The notes: generated by a model not told the origin, from the sequence alone. A DNA stretch of 64,000 nt from Colwellia sp. (GCF_013214175.1 NZ_JABSPA010000001.1:49589-113588), one strand, 5' to 3'; positions 41,604 to 52,954 are shown, counted from the first letter of the stretch. A program made the numbers and translations.

Positions 41604-43718
41604 CTACAGCATACACGATCTTTGCTCCGAGACTTTTCTTTTAATAATGTCTCTGATGATAAAGCGGTTAGGGCTTAAGTTAAATATCATTTGGTTATCC
41701 ATAGGGTAGGGAATGTTACACAACTCGGCTGTTAAAATATCGGCAGCTAACGGCGCTGAGCACAAGCCACGGGCACCAAGCCCAAGTAAAACATAGAGGT
41801 TATCTATACACGGCGCAGGCTGACTGTATTTCCAATTCTTATCTTTGGCTAAATGTGGATAAGCTTTTATATGTTCACTGATATTGGGCACTGCGCCAAC
41901 TAGGGGCAGATGGTCTTGCGACATACAGCGTAACCTCGCCTTACTGGCAGTAATATCTTGTTCTTGCCAATTTATTGTCGCTGATAACTCGGGTAAACAC
42001 TTGTCTAACATGGTTAAGTTATAGTTATCATCAGCCTTATTCGGGATGATATTGGTATCATTTTTCTGAAAAGTAGCACCTATACAGTGGATGCCTTTAT
42101 TTTCTGGGGTTAAGTAGCCTTTATGACATATAACGGTAGCTAGCTTATTTATCTTGTTATTTGTCGTCATACTGGTGATTTGACCGCGGGTAGCTGTCAG
42201 AGGCAGGGATTTTAGTTGCTCAATTTCAATCGAGTCTGCGCCGCCGCAGATGACCAAAACACTGGCGTTAAATTCGCCTTGCTTACTCGATAAACGCCAT
42301 GAGGTACTACTTTCATTTGTGGTGCCGCTTTTATCAGCCGTACTGCTTTCTCCTACAGTGCTAGCTGCAGTTAAACTAGGCACTTGTTGTATCTTAGTAA
42401 TATGGGTATCGGTCACTATTTTTAAGCGCTTACTTGCTTTAGCCGCGTTAAACATTTTTTTAACTAAGTCTTGTGGTGATATCCAGCCGGCGTTAGGCAT
42501 AAAAAGTCCGCCATAAGGTAATTCTATATTGGCAAGTTCACTGGCTTGTTTAGCATTAACACCATGGATTAGTTCTTTAGGCCAAGTATTCAGCTGTTCA
42601 AATGTTAATTGTCTTTTCGCTAATGCTGCTTTATAAGATACTTCTAATAAACCACACCATTGATGGTCGAATGAATGGCCTTGCTCAGAAATTTCTGTAT
42701 AGAGCGCTTTAGCCCGCCAGAAGGCTTGCTGATAAAAAGCACTGATATCATCTTTTTGTTGGTGCAATAAAGGGTATAAAGCGCCAATAGCATTACTTGA
42801 AGCACCTTGAGCAAGTGAGGCATCTTTACAATATAAGGTAACGTCTACCCCTTGTTTAGTGAGCGCATAAGCTAAGCACGCCGAAGCTATACCGCCGCCA
42901 ATAATACTCACATGTTTAGGTTTTATAATTGCGGGTCTTAATTGGTAACCTTTAGTTGTTAACGGGTTACTTTGCATGACAGCAACCAGCATCGCTTGGT
43001 CTTTATCGGCGGCTAATTTCTGCTCAAAGCGAAAGCCGATATCGCCAAGATGTCTTTTTACTAAATCTGCTGTAGTACATGTGGTGAGTGTCGCTTGCTC
43101 TTTTGACAGCCGGCCAATTTGAACAAATAAATCACTGCTCCACATGTCAGGATTTTTTTGTGGAGCAAAACCGTCTAAATACCAAGCATCGACTAAGCCA
43201 TGTTTTGAGCACCTTAGCGAAGAGTAACCTAAGGCTGCATCATCAAATATAAGTGTTAAACGTACTTGGCCATTTAAAAAGGTTGCTTGAAACTCTTGTT
43301 CAAATTGCTCAACAGCACCTTCGGGGTAACTATTGGTGAGTGCTAAAGCTAATTGCTCTAATTGCGGCAATAGAGATAAAGACTGAACTAGTTGCTCTTT
43401 TGACAGCGGATATTTCTCAACACTAATGAAATGCAAGGGAGCAAGTGGTGTCGTTGAGGCTAGTTTCGCTTTTTGGTACGCCTGTAAGGTTAATAGAAAA
43501 TTTAAGCCAGTACCAAAGCCGGTTTCAGCTACTGTGAAAGTTTTTTCTGCTGCTTGTAAACGTAGTTTTATGTGACTTTTTTGTATGAAAATAAAATCAC
43601 TTTGCTGGCAACCAGACTCTCTATCAAAATAAACTTCATCAAAACGCTGGCAATAAGGGCTACCATCTTCTTGGTAGGATAATTTACTGCGGGCATTTGT
43701 TTTATCTAGTTTTTTCAT
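41604..43718 (-). CDS. mnmC: MnmC, bifunctional tRNA mnm5s2U biosynthesis enzyme
   Basis: 704 residues. The N-terminal methyltransferase (about 1-240) has [11 protein letters not shown] (SAM site) and [17 protein letters not shown]. The C-terminal FAD domain begins [16 protein letters not shown] and ends with [19 protein letters not shown]. It removes the carboxymethyl group of cmnm5U34 and methylates the resulting nm5U34 in tRNA. A Ser/Thr-rich stretch (about 455-480: [16 protein letters not shown]) is an insert in a loop of the oxidoreductase. It is divergent from fabB, as in E. coli. Confidence 0.95.
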   Translation of the reverse strand: MKKLDKTNARSKLSYQEDGSPYCQRFDEVYFDRESGCQQSDFIFIQKSHIKLRLQAAEKTFTVAETGFGTGLNFLLTLQAYQKAKLASTTPLAPLHFISVEKYPLSKEQLVQSLSLLPQLEQLALALTNSYPEGAVEQFEQEFQATFLNGQVRLTLIFDDAALGYSSLRCSKHGLVDAWYLDGFAPQKNPDMWSSDLFVQIGRLSKEQATLTTCTTADLVKRHLGDIGFRFEQKLAADKDQAMLVAVMQSNPLTTKGYQLRPAIIKPKHVSIIGGGIASACLAYALTKQGVDVTLYCKDASLAQGASSNAIGALYPLLHQQKDDISAFYQQAFWRAKALYTEISEQGHSFDHQWCGLLEVSYKAALAKRQLTFEQLNTWPKELIHGVNAKQASELANIELPYGGLFMPNAGWISPQDLVKKMFNAAKASKRLKIVTDTHITKIQQVPSLTAASTVGESSTADKSGTTNESSTSWRLSSKQGEFNASVLVICGGADSIEIEQLKSLPLTATRGQITSMTTNNKINKLATVICHKGYLTPENKGIHCIGATFQKNDTNIIPNKADDNYNLTMLDKCLPELSATINWQEQDITASKARLRCMSQDHLPLVGAVPNISEHIKAYPHLAKDKNWKYSQPAPCIDNLYVLLGLGARGLCSAPLAADILTAELCNIPYPMDNQMIFNLSPNRFIIRDIIKRKVSEQRSCML

Positions 43719-43866
43719 GAAAAATTCTTTTGCTTAAGTGATAGTTTTAGTGCATGTTTAAGGCTAGTTTACCTTATATGTTTTATCCGATATATTGATA
43801 TTGAACAGAAAATAACGATTGATAAGTTAAAATGTCATAGATAAATCAGAATGGATATCATATTAT

Positions 43867-43884
43867 GGTGTACAAGTGTACGCT
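43867..43884. promoter_or_regulatory. FabR-like operator upstream of fabB
   Basis: GGTGTACAAGTGTACGCT; on the other strand AGCGTACACTTGTACACC, close to the gammaproteobacterial FabR palindrome AGCGTACA-NN-TGTACGCT. It is 94 bp before fabB, with a TATAAT -10 at 43937-43942. Confidence 0.65.
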
Positions 43885-43977
43885 GGTTTACGTTGTGATG
43901 AGCAACTAGTACTACCAGTTCAACGGCTATTTCGAGTATAATAGCGCAAAATTTTATAATTATAGATGGTTAGTTAA

Positions 43978-45189
43978 ATGAAACGTGTCGTAATAACAGG
44001 CTTAGGTATTGTCTCAAGTATTGGTAATAATGCTGATGAAGTATTAGCCTCATTAAAAGCTGGTAAGTCAGGTATCACTCATTCTGAAAGTTTTGCGGAG
44101 CAAGGCTTGAGAAGTAATGTTTGGGGTAAGCCAACTGTAGAGATTAAAGATCACATTGACCGTAAAGCTGTTCGTTTTATGGGTGATGCGGCAGGTTATG
44201 CCTACATTGCTATGGACCAAGCAGTTAAAGATGCCAAGCTAACTGAAGAGCAAATCTCAAATGTTCGTACTGGTATTGTTGCTGGCTCAGGCGGCGCGTC
44301 ATCAGAGAATATTGTTGCTTCAACAGATACATTACGTAGCCGTGGTATTCGTCGTGTTGGCCCTTATGCCGTACCTAAAACTATGGGTAGTACAGTATCA
44401 GCTTGTTTAGCTACGCCATTTAAAATTAAAGGCGTTAACTATTCAATTAGCTCTGCTTGTGCAACGAGTGCTCACTGTATTGGTAACGCTATGGAGCTTA
44501 TCCAATTAGGCAAACAAGATATCGTTTTTGCTGGTGGTGGTGAAGAAGTTCATTGGTCACTTGCTATGATGTTTGATGGCATGGGCGCATTATCAGCGGG
44601 TCGTAATGATACACCTGAACTAGCATCACGTACTTATGATGCTGACCGTGACGGTTTTGTTATTTCTGGCGGCGGCGGTATGGTTGTTGTTGAAGAACTT
44701 GAACATGCCCTTGCTCGTGGTGCACACATTTACGCTGAGCTTGTTGGCTATGGCGCTACTTCTGATGGTTATGACATGGTAGCACCAAGTGGTGAAGGCG
44801 CGGTTCGTTGTATGCAACAAGCAATGCAAGGTGTTGAAGGTAAAATTGATTACTTAAATACCCACGGTACTTCTACTCCGGTAGGCGATGTTAAAGAATT
44901 AGGCGCAATTCAAGAATTATTTGGTGATGATTCACCAGCAATTAGCGCGACCAAAGCAATGACAGGTCATGCACTTGGCGCGGCTGGTGTTCACGAAGCT
45001 ATTTACTCAATTTTAATGATGGAACACAGCTTTGTTGCGCCATCAATTAACATTGAAAATTTAGATGAAAAAGCACAAGGCTTAGATATTGTTACTGAAA
45101 AACGTGATGTTGAATTAGATCTTATTATGTCTAACAGCTTCGGTTTTGGTGGTACTAATGCCACCTTAGTAATGAAGAAGTATAAATAA
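43978..45189 (+). CDS. fabB: FabB, 3-oxoacyl-ACP synthase I
   Basis: 403 residues, normal length. It condenses acyl-ACP with malonyl-ACP and is needed for unsaturated fatty-acid elongation, relevant to cold membranes. Catalytic residues are visible: Cys in [14 protein letters not shown], His in [12 protein letters not shown] and His in [13 protein letters not shown]. It is preceded by a FabR-like operator and TATAAT promoter and followed by a strong terminator. Confidence 0.97.
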   Translation: MKRVVITGLGIVSSIGNNADEVLASLKAGKSGITHSESFAEQGLRSNVWGKPTVEIKDHIDRKAVRFMGDAAGYAYIAMDQAVKDAKLTEEQISNVRTGIVAGSGGASSENIVASTDTLRSRGIRRVGPYAVPKTMGSTVSACLATPFKIKGVNYSISSACATSAHCIGNAMELIQLGKQDIVFAGGGEEVHWSLAMMFDGMGALSAGRNDTPELASRTYDADRDGFVISGGGGMVVVEELEHALARGAHIYAELVGYGATSDGYDMVAPSGEGAVRCMQQAMQGVEGKIDYLNTHGTSTPVGDVKELGAIQELFGDDSPAISATKAMTGHALGAAGVHEAIYSILMMEHSFVAPSINIENLDEKAQGLDIVTEKRDVELDLIMSNSFGFGGTNATLVMKKYK

Positions 45190-45273
45190 GCTTGTTTAAA
45201 TAATTTATATTGTTGCCGCTAAGCTGCTTACTTAGATTTATTTTCTAGGTAAAAAACAACATAAAAATAAAAG

Positions 45274-45309
45274 AAAGCCACGTTAAATATAATTTAACGT
45301 GGCTTTTTT
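45274..45309 (+). terminator. Terminator of fabB
   Basis: AAAGCCACGTTAAAT / ATTTAACGTGGCTTT with T-run. Confidence 0.93.
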
Positions 45310-45421
45310 GTTGGTAAAGTCACTAAAACTTTAGCTTGGTACTTGGCTACCTCTAGCGTTTAATCAATAAATTCGCGTATAATTGGGCTCTTTAATGCCT
45401 CAAGCCAGTTAGTTAAAATCA

Positions 45422-46657
45422 ATGAAAATATATTTTGATGAAAATATGCATTTTGCCGAAGAGTTTTTTAGTGAGCTTTGTCACCTTCATTTTGCTACTC
45501 GAGACGGTAATAGTGGCGGTATTGATACCGTAGAGCAGGGCGAGTTAGTGCCGTTTTCTGGCCGCACATTAACAGCAGAGCAAGTTGCCGATGCTGATGT
45601 GTTACTGGTACGCTCAATTACTCAGGTTAATGAGCAGTTACTGCACCTTAACTGTAAACTCGCCTTTGTTGGTAGTGCTACTATCGGTACAGATCATATT
45701 GATAAAGACTACTTAGCTAAACGAAATATCTCCTTTCATTCAGCACCAGGTTGTAATGCTGTTTCAGTGGCTGAATATGTTTTGAGTGCATTAGTGGTTT
45801 TAGCTGAACGCTATTTACTTGATTTATCGTCATTAACCGTCGGTATTGTCGGTGGTGGTAATACCGGTACTCGTTTAAGTGAAAAACTAACGGCATTGGG
45901 TATTGGGCATAAAATATGCGACCCACTGCTTGCTGAAAAACAGGCCCAAGAGCAGGTTAACAAACAAGCGCAAGACATTAGCGAAACTGAAGTAGATAAA
46001 CGCAGTTATGTATCACTGCAGGAAGTATTAGCCTGTGATGTGATTTCCTTGCATGTGCCTAAGGTGGTTGGTGGTGAACACCCAACATACCAATTATTAA
46101 ATAAAGATAATTTAGCACGGCTGCGCGACGGGCAAATATTGATCAGTGCTTGTCGTGGTGATGTTATAGATAACCACGCTTTATTGGCGCTTAAAAAGGC
46201 AGGGCATGGCTTAAAAGTTGTGCTTGATGTTTGGCAAGGAGAGCCCGATGTTCTTACTGCACTGATTCCTTTTACCGAAATAGCCACAGCACACATTGCG
46301 GGTTATAGCTTAGAAGGAAAAGCTCGTGGTAGTGAAATGCTCTATCAGGCATTATGTCAACAGCTTCACGTTGAGCCGAAATATCAGCTAGCAAATTTTT
46401 TACCGTCAGCAAGTATCCCAATAATTGAAATTAATCAAGAATTTAGTCAAATACTACTAAACCAGCTTGTTAAAATGGTTTACGATGTTAGGCGAGACGA
46501 TGCAATATTTCGTCAACAGTTATCAATACAAGGTTTTGACAGTTTACGTAAAAATTACCCCGTTCGCAGGGAGTTTTCCGCGGTTACTGTTAACTTGTCA
46601 TCCAATACCGAAAGTGATGTGCCACATCGCTTAGGTTTTAGTAAAACGTCCAACTAG
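45422..46657 (+). CDS. pdxB: PdxB, erythronate-4-phosphate dehydrogenase
   Basis: 411 residues (E. coli 378). An NAD-dependent D-2-hydroxyacid dehydrogenase of vitamin B6 synthesis. N-terminal MKIYFDENMHFAEEFF; SATIGTDHID; Rossmann GIVGGGNTGTRL (family norm is GxGNVG); catalytic Arg in SACRGDVIDN, Glu in WQGEPDV and His in TAHIAGYSLEGKARG. An extra Gln/Glu/Lys-rich stretch of about 20 residues (near 180-200: KQAQEQVNKQAQDISETEVDK region) lies between the Rossmann motif and the next strand. asd follows after 10 bp. Confidence 0.94.
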   Translation: MKIYFDENMHFAEEFFSELCHLHFATRDGNSGGIDTVEQGELVPFSGRTLTAEQVADADVLLVRSITQVNEQLLHLNCKLAFVGSATIGTDHIDKDYLAKRNISFHSAPGCNAVSVAEYVLSALVVLAERYLLDLSSLTVGIVGGGNTGTRLSEKLTALGIGHKICDPLLAEKQAQEQVNKQAQDISETEVDKRSYVSLQEVLACDVISLHVPKVVGGEHPTYQLLNKDNLARLRDGQILISACRGDVIDNHALLALKKAGHGLKVVLDVWQGEPDVLTALIPFTEIATAHIAGYSLEGKARGSEMLYQALCQQLHVEPKYQLANFLPSASIPIIEINQEFSQILLNQLVKMVYDVRRDDAIFRQQLSIQGFDSLRKNYPVRREFSAVTVNLSSNTESDVPHRLGFSKTSN

Positions 46658-46667
46658 AGAGAGAATC

Positions 46668-47687
46668 ATGGCACAGAAATTTGATGTATGTATACTTGGC
46701 GCAACAGGATTAGTTGGCAAAACCATTATGGAAATCTTAGAAGAAAGAGATTTCCCAATTAATAAACTTTATCCATTAGCAAGTGCTCGCTCTGCTGGTG
46801 AGATCATTGAGTTTAATGGCAAAAGTATTGAAGTGCTTGATGCTGAACATTTTGATTGGAGCCAAGCGCAAATTGGTTTCTTTTCAGCGGGTGGTGATAT
46901 TTCTGCCAAATTCGCACCAATAGCAGGTGAAGCAGGTTGTATCGTTATCGATAATACTTCAGAGTTCCGTTATGACGCAGATATCCCTCTGATAGTGCCG
47001 GAAGTCAACCCAGAAGCGTTAGTTGATTACCGCAATCGCAACATCATTGCTAACCCAAATTGTTCAACCATTCAAATGATGGTGGCGTTAAAGCCTATCT
47101 ATGATGCCGTTGGTATTAGCCGAGTCAATGTTTGCACTTATCAGTCAGTTTCTGGTGGTGGTAAAGAGGCTATGGATGAATTGGCCAAACAAACTGCAGC
47201 CTTATTAAGTGGCAAGCCAGTAGAAAGTAAAAACTTTTCTCGTCAAATCGCTTTTAATGTAATTCCACAAATCGATGTCTTCTTAGAAAACGGTTACACC
47301 AAAGAAGAAATGAAGATGGTTTGGGAAACTAAGAAGATATTAGGTGATGAAAATATATTAGTTAACCCAACCGCAGTACGTGTACCGGTATTTTTTGGTC
47401 ATGGCGAAGCTTTACACATTGAAACTAACTCACCTATTTCAGCCGATGAAGTTAAAGACTTATTAGAGCAAGCTCCTGGTGTCGTGCTTTGTCGTAATGA
47501 TGAAGACTTTCCAACCCAAATTGGTGATGCTAGTGGTAAAGATGATACTTATGTTGGCCGGATTCGTGAAGATATCAGTCACAATTGCGGCATTAATATG
47601 TGGGTTGTTGCCGATAATGTTCGCAAAGGGGCGGCAACTAATAGTATCCAGATCGCTGAATTATTGGTAAAAGATTATTTAAGCTAG
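46668..47687 (+). CDS. asd: Aspartate-semialdehyde dehydrogenase
   Basis: 339 residues. It makes aspartate semialdehyde for lysine, threonine, methionine and peptidoglycan. NADP motif GATGLVGKTIMEIL; catalytic Cys in ANPNCSTIQM; QSVSGGGKEAM; a later HGEALHIE. The catalytic Cys and substrate His are present, so it is a true Asd rather than the degenerate Usg paralogue of the E. coli locus. It is probably co-transcribed with pdxB and has a ribosome site AGAGAGA. Confidence 0.95.
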   Translation: MAQKFDVCILGATGLVGKTIMEILEERDFPINKLYPLASARSAGEIIEFNGKSIEVLDAEHFDWSQAQIGFFSAGGDISAKFAPIAGEAGCIVIDNTSEFRYDADIPLIVPEVNPEALVDYRNRNIIANPNCSTIQMMVALKPIYDAVGISRVNVCTYQSVSGGGKEAMDELAKQTAALLSGKPVESKNFSRQIAFNVIPQIDVFLENGYTKEEMKMVWETKKILGDENILVNPTAVRVPVFFGHGEALHIETNSPISADEVKDLLEQAPGVVLCRNDEDFPTQIGDASGKDDTYVGRIREDISHNCGINMWVVADNVRKGAATNSIQIAELLVKDYLS

Positions 47688-48128
47688 TGACCTAAGTTAC
47701 TTAACTATATTAATTAAGTAACTTTAAGTGATATAAAGCTAAGAAAGATAAACAAAACTCGTCGAGCACTATAGTGCACGGCGAGTTTTTTTCGTTTAAT
47801 AGCTCTATTAGCTCTCGATAAATAACTTATTACTCAGGCAAGCGCTGCTTATCCAGAGTACAAGTTAGTTAAGGCCTCTAGCTAATTATTTACAACGCTA
47901 GCGCATAGAGGATTTTGTTTACGGAACAGTTACAAAAATAGAAGACTTATTGAGTGAATTTGCTATTATCTTGTTAGTTAATGATTTTTTGGAATAAAGA
48001 TTGCATTTTATCTTTGAGATAAGCTTTATCTGATAAAGGTGGAGTAAAGCGGTATTTTTTTGGCGCCAAAATATATTGATTAGCGCTCGTAACATAAAAT
48101 AGTTAAATTAGCTTAATTAGGAATCCTG
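47688..48128. other. asd-fimV spacer
   Basis: 441 bp without a gene. It holds the asd terminator (47754-47792) and an AT-rich fimV promoter region. No operator recognised. Confidence 0.55.
47754..47792 (+). terminator. Terminator of asd
   Basis: AAAACTCG / CGAGTTTTTTT stem with a loop that itself contains CACTATAGTG. Confidence 0.9.
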
Positions 48129-50969
48129 ATGCAAAAATTATTACGCCTGTGCCTATGGCAGGCGATTATTATTGGCATACTCACTGCTCATTTCCCAGTT
48201 AGTGCAGAAGAAGAGCGCGGCATTCGCATGCGCGGGCCTAAAAGTAGTGATGTTTTTCCTTATGACCGTTATGGCCCCATCACCTCAAAAGATACTTTGT
48301 GGAATATTGCCACTAGAGTGAAACCTGATACTCGCTTGAGTGTTTACCAGGTAATGCAGGCGCTATATCAAGAAAACCCACAAGCGTTTGTTGATAGTAA
48401 TATCAACCACTTAATTGAAGGACAATATTTAAAAATCCCATCGTTTAATAACATGATGGCGGTTAATACTGCAAGTGCGAAAAAGAAATCAGCCCGAGAC
48501 AGTAAAACTTGGCAAAAAGCTCAACCGAAAGTAACTAAAAAGGCGGTAATCACCGAGCCTAGTGTCAATAAAAAAGATTTAGATACGGTAAAAACTCAAA
48601 TCAACGAGCAATTGACAAAAATTGATAATGAACAGCAAAAGCGTTTAGAAACTATTCAAAATGACGTCTTAGACTCAATTGATGGCCTGCAAGCTATATT
48701 AAAAGAAAATGATCATTTACGTCAGCAACTAACCTCTTTTAATGACAAGCTTGGTGTTATGCAAAATGAGGTAGCTAAAGGCAAAGAAATTAAGTTGCAA
48801 ATGGACGATATGATCAGGTTACAGCAAGCCTTATTAGCAAAAGCGGAAGCTCGAGAAAAAGAACTGCTACTCGAAAAACAACTTGCCGAGCTAGCTGAGC
48901 AAGACATTACCTCAAGCTTGTGGTTTAAGATTGTTATGGGCACATTGCCAGCGTTATTAATTCTCGGTTTATTGGGTTTTTTGTTTAAACGTAGGCAACA
49001 AGTCTCAGATGAAGCATTTTTTAGTGAGTTAGATAAGAAGAAAAAAACACCTGCTCCTAAGAAAGAAGTCGCTGCGGAAGAACTATCACTTGATAATGAA
49101 TTGTCATTAGACGATGAGTTGAGCTTGGATGACGAGCTGGATTTAAGTGATGACTTATCATTGGATGATGAATTATCTCTCGATGATGAGTTAAATTTAG
49201 ATGATGATCTTTCAATAGATCTCATTGAAAATGATGATGAAAAGTTACTCGATGACGAGGTTATTCATTTAGATGACGATGATAGTCTAGATGATCTCGA
49301 CGATCTTGAAGATATACTACTAGATGATGACAACGATATTCTTGAAGGCGGCGAGCTAGGTCAAGATGATTTAGACTCCCTGTTATCCGGATTAGATGAT
49401 GACGCTCCTGCCTCTGATAAGCCTTCAGCCGATGATGAAAAAAATGATCAGGAAGACGAGCTTGAAGGCGGAGAATTAAGCCAAGACGACTTAGATGACC
49501 TGCTTGGCGGTTTAGACGATCTTGATGATGACGACTTAGATGTTGAAGGTCCTAGCGAAGAAAAAGCCGAAGAACCAGTCGATGTAACTGACCCAGATGA
49601 TATTGATGCTTTGCTTGCCTCAGCTGCTGCTCCTGTTGCTGAAGAGCCTGTCGAAGAAAAAGCCGAAGAACCAGTTGATGTAACTGACCCTGATGATATC
49701 GATGCTTTACTTGCCTCAGCTTCTGAACAGGGAAGTGATCAGACAAGTGATGCACCTGCCGAAGAAAAGGTTGAAGAGCCAGTTGAAGACGTTGATGTCA
49801 CAGATCCCGATGATATTGATGCGCTGCTAGCCTCTATGTCAGATAACGCTCCTACGCCGAAGCAAGCAGATGTGACAGAGCCAGAGAATCAAGCAAAATC
49901 TGATATGGCAGTGGCTGAGCAAGACATTGAGGATAAGGCAATGGCACAAGATAGTGAATTAAGTGCCGAAGAGTTACAAATCCAAAAGGAAATCGCAGAA
50001 AATGAAGCTAAAATTGCCGAGTTTACTGCCGAATATGTCACACCATTTCTCACTGCAGATTTTAGCGATATTCTCGCGAAACAAAATGAAGCGGAGTTAG
50101 CTACTGAAGAGCCCGCGAGTAATGACAGCGCTGAAGTCGATGATGAACTAGATATTGATGCCCTCATTGCTGATACACAAAGTGAAGATGAAGTTGTTGA
50201 AAATGAGCAAGCAGCCACGCAAGAAGATATTGGTGATAGCTTAACGGATTATGTAGCAGATGAAGTATCTAATGAACAAAGTGATGAATCACTTACTGAG
50301 TCAGCATTAACTCAATTACTGGCAGAAGAAGCGCTAGATGAAACGGCTGAGCAATCAGATGAACAAACAGAAGTAAGCCCTTTTAAAGGTATTGAATTAG
50401 CGCCTGATTTTTCTGATGAAGAGGTTTTAGCTGATTTATTGGCCGAGACGGCTGAATTGGAGGAAGAAGAGAGCATTGAAAACGCTGATGCTCTAGACAT
50501 AATTGAAGAGTTAGATAATGTCGATTTTGATGAACTGCTGGCTAATATTGAAGAGGAGTCGGCTCCAAGTACATCAACTGATGATGAAGTTGAATTAATC
50601 CTTGATGATATTGGTGACGACCTCACAGAAAAAAGTCTTGGCGAAGATAGTCTGCCAAGCGTAAAAGCAACAGAGGCAACACCAGACTATGTATCAGTCG
50701 ATGATCTGCTCTCTGACACTTTCGATGAGGTTGGTACAGCAGAGCCTTACGAAAAAACCAATATTGATGTTGGCCTAGGACAGTTTGCTGAAAATGACAG
50801 TGGTATTGATGTTGATAAAGATGGCTCAATGTCGAGTAAATTAGATTTAGCAAAAATGTATATAGAAATGAGTGATGAAGAAAATGCTCAAGTAATCTTA
50901 CAAGAAGTCATGGTAAAGGGTGATGCAAGTCAGCAAGTTGAGGCACAAGCATTATTAGATTCACTGTAA
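48129..50969 (+). CDS. fimV: FimV family polar/pilus-assembly protein
   Basis: 946 residues. Signal-like N-terminus (about 1-26), a LysM-type peptidoglycan-binding region at about 50-110 (SKDTLWNIATRVKP), a coiled coil (about 140-255), one membrane helix (about 264-284), then a very acidic cytosolic part (SLDDELSLDDEL repeats and three longer repeats) and a TPR-like C-terminal FimV domain (LDLAKMYIEMSDEENAQVILQEV). FimV (HubP) organises polar proteins and type IV pilus function. Its position before truA matches the Vibrio and Shewanella clusters. The acid repeats vary between relatives. Confidence 0.92.
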   Translation: MQKLLRLCLWQAIIIGILTAHFPVSAEEERGIRMRGPKSSDVFPYDRYGPITSKDTLWNIATRVKPDTRLSVYQVMQALYQENPQAFVDSNINHLIEGQYLKIPSFNNMMAVNTASAKKKSARDSKTWQKAQPKVTKKAVITEPSVNKKDLDTVKTQINEQLTKIDNEQQKRLETIQNDVLDSIDGLQAILKENDHLRQQLTSFNDKLGVMQNEVAKGKEIKLQMDDMIRLQQALLAKAEAREKELLLEKQLAELAEQDITSSLWFKIVMGTLPALLILGLLGFLFKRRQQVSDEAFFSELDKKKKTPAPKKEVAAEELSLDNELSLDDELSLDDELDLSDDLSLDDELSLDDELNLDDDLSIDLIENDDEKLLDDEVIHLDDDDSLDDLDDLEDILLDDDNDILEGGELGQDDLDSLLSGLDDDAPASDKPSADDEKNDQEDELEGGELSQDDLDDLLGGLDDLDDDDLDVEGPSEEKAEEPVDVTDPDDIDALLASAAAPVAEEPVEEKAEEPVDVTDPDDIDALLASASEQGSDQTSDAPAEEKVEEPVEDVDVTDPDDIDALLASMSDNAPTPKQADVTEPENQAKSDMAVAEQDIEDKAMAQDSELSAEELQIQKEIAENEAKIAEFTAEYVTPFLTADFSDILAKQNEAELATEEPASNDSAEVDDELDIDALIADTQSEDEVVENEQAATQEDIGDSLTDYVADEVSNEQSDESLTESALTQLLAEEALDETAEQSDEQTEVSPFKGIELAPDFSDEEVLADLLAETAELEEEESIENADALDIIEELDNVDFDELLANIEEESAPSTSTDDEVELILDDIGDDLTEKSLGEDSLPSVKATEATPDYVSVDDLLSDTFDEVGTAEPYEKTNIDVGLGQFAENDSGIDVDKDGSMSSKLDLAKMYIEMSDEENAQVILQEVMVKGDASQQVEAQALLDSL
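49550..49830 (+). repeat. Imperfect tandem repeats within fimV
   Basis: Three copies of a unit encoding EEKAEEPVDVTDPDDIDALL-like sequence (about 100 bp period), the first two highly similar at DNA level. Confidence 0.75.
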
Positions 50970-51076
50970 GGCGCTAAATTCCCATAGCAGAAAGTTAAGT
51001 ATAAAATAGCCTAACTGGGTAAAATAAAGGATAATGTGCAGCGAAAATATCCTCCTTATTAGAAAGGCAAGTTTAC

Positions 51077-51856
51077 ATGCGTTACGCGTTAGGCATTGAG
51101 TATGATGGTAAAAATTATTGTGGCTGGCAACGACAAAATAACGCTATCACAGTACAAGAAAAAGTAGAGAAAGCATTATCAATAATCGCTGATGAGCCGA
51201 TAGCGGTTGTTTGTGCGGGGCGTACAGATACCGGCGTGAATGCGACTAATCAAGTGATTCATTTTGATACTTTAAAAAAGCGTAAAGATGTTGCTTGGAC
51301 TTTAGGCGTTAACACTCACTTACCTGCTGATATTGCTGTTGCATGGGTAAAACAAGTTGATGAAGAATTTCATGCACGTTTTAGTGCCACCGCGAGAAAC
51401 TACCGGTATATCATTTATAATAAACCGCTACGTTCAGCGATATTAAGTCATGGCATCAGCCATTGTCACTATGCCTTAGATGAAAACCTTATGCAGCAAG
51501 GCGCCGATTACCTTCTTGGTCAGCATGATTTTACCTCTTTTCGTACCGTACATTGTCAGTCTCATTCTGCGGTTCGCACGATAAAACATTGTCGGGTAAC
51601 TCGACAGGGTGATTACCTTATTGTTGATATCAAGGCGAATGCTTTTTTACATCATATGGTAAGAAATATTGTTGGTAGTTTAATGCGGGTTGGACAATCA
51701 CAAGAAACAACCGTTTGGATGCAAGAAGTTTTGTTGGCTAAAAATCGTTGTGTCGCTGGAGTTACTGCGCCACCAGAAGGTTTATACTTTGTTGATGTTG
51801 ATTATCCAGAAACCTTCAATTTACCTAAAAGCCGTTTGGGACCATTGTTTTTATAG
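51077..51856 (+). CDS. truA: TruA, tRNA pseudouridine(38-40) synthase
   Basis: 259 residues. It modifies U38-U40 in the anticodon stem. Catalytic Asp51 lies in [14 protein letters not shown]; other conserved parts are [31 protein letters not shown] and [12 protein letters not shown]. The start follows an AAGGCAAG ribosome site. It lies in the fimV-truA-accD order shared by many gammaproteobacteria. Confidence 0.97.
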   Translation: MRYALGIEYDGKNYCGWQRQNNAITVQEKVEKALSIIADEPIAVVCAGRTDTGVNATNQVIHFDTLKKRKDVAWTLGVNTHLPADIAVAWVKQVDEEFHARFSATARNYRYIIYNKPLRSAILSHGISHCHYALDENLMQQGADYLLGQHDFTSFRTVHCQSHSAVRTIKHCRVTRQGDYLIVDIKANAFLHHMVRNIVGSLMRVGQSQETTVWMQEVLLAKNRCVAGVTAPPEGLYFVDVDYPETFNLPKSRLGPLFL

Positions 51857-52036
51857 ACAAAAAAGTTTATGAACTCACAGTTTCTTACTAAGCAGACCAG
51901 TTTTTTCTATATTCTATGGGGTATAGTATGGTCTAATGTTCGGTTTATAATTCGTATAACTTTAAACTAGAGTTTGGTGGGGTATTTCCATCAATAAACC
52001 GACAGATATTTCGTTGCAACAGGCAAAAATAAAATT

Positions 52037-52903
52037 ATGAGCTGGATAGAAAGAATTCTCCCGAAAGCAAAAACGACACAAAAAAGTAATATTCCAGAGG
52101 GTGTATGGAGTAAATGTTCTTCATGTAATGCCGTGCTTTATAAAGCTGAATTAGAGCGTCAAATCTCAGTATGCCCTAAATGTGATCACCATATGCGTAT
52201 CAGTGCACGTAAACGTATTGATAGCTTTCTTGACAAAGATAACCGCATGGAATTAGGTGAAGAGTTTGAAGCTCAAGATATCTTAAAGTTTAAAGACTCT
52301 AAGCGATATAAAGACCGTTTAACTGCCGCTAGAAAAAATACCGGTGAGAAAGATGCGCTGATTGTCATGAAAGGTGAGCTATATGGTATGCCTGTTGTTG
52401 CAGCTGCATTCGAATTTGGATTTTTAGGCGGCTCAATGGCTTCTGTAGTAGGTGCTCGCTTTGTTAAAGGTGTTGAGTACTGTTTAGAGCATAATGTACC
52501 ATTTGTCTGTTTTTCTGCCAGTGGCGGAGCCCGTATGCAAGAAGCGCTGTTCTCTTTAATGCAAATGGCAAAAACCAGTGCCGCTTTAGCGAAAATGAGT
52601 GAGAAAGGCCTTCCTTACGTGTCAGTATTAACTGACCCTACAATGGGCGGTGTATCAGCAAGTTTGGCTATGCTAGGTGACATTAATGTTGCTGAGCCTA
52701 AAGCACTTATTGGTTTTGCCGGTCCACGTGTTATTGAGCAAACCGTTAGGGAGAAGTTACCTGAAGGTTTCCAACGTAGTGAGTTTTTATTAGAAAGAGG
52801 CGCAATTGATATGATTATTGATCGCCGTGAAATGAAAACAACTATAGCTAGAATGCTAGGTAAGTTTATGGGCCAGGTTAGCGTAGTTGCTAAAGCAAAA
52901 TAA
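52037..52903 (+). CDS. accD: AccD, acetyl-CoA carboxylase carboxyltransferase beta subunit
   Basis: 288 residues. It transfers CO2 from biotin to acetyl-CoA with AccA. N-terminal zinc ribbon with Cys27, Cys30, Cys46 and Cys49 (CSSC...CPKC). The crotonase-fold core has [32 protein letters not shown] and [12 protein letters not shown]. It lies before folC, which begins 51 bp downstream. Confidence 0.97.
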   Translation: MSWIERILPKAKTTQKSNIPEGVWSKCSSCNAVLYKAELERQISVCPKCDHHMRISARKRIDSFLDKDNRMELGEEFEAQDILKFKDSKRYKDRLTAARKNTGEKDALIVMKGELYGMPVVAAAFEFGFLGGSMASVVGARFVKGVEYCLEHNVPFVCFSASGGARMQEALFSLMQMAKTSAALAKMSEKGLPYVSVLTDPTMGGVSASLAMLGDINVAEPKALIGFAGPRVIEQTVREKLPEGFQRSEFLLERGAIDMIIDRREMKTTIARMLGKFMGQVSVVAKAK

Positions 52904-52954
52904 GCCAATAGTAATTATTGTCTATTTAACTCAAATCAGTTGTTGATAGCATAA

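Noticed and set aside
48722..50853. Several serine-rich antisense ORFs in fimV
   Set aside because: They mirror Asp/Glu codons of the acidic repeats; typical shadow reading frames.
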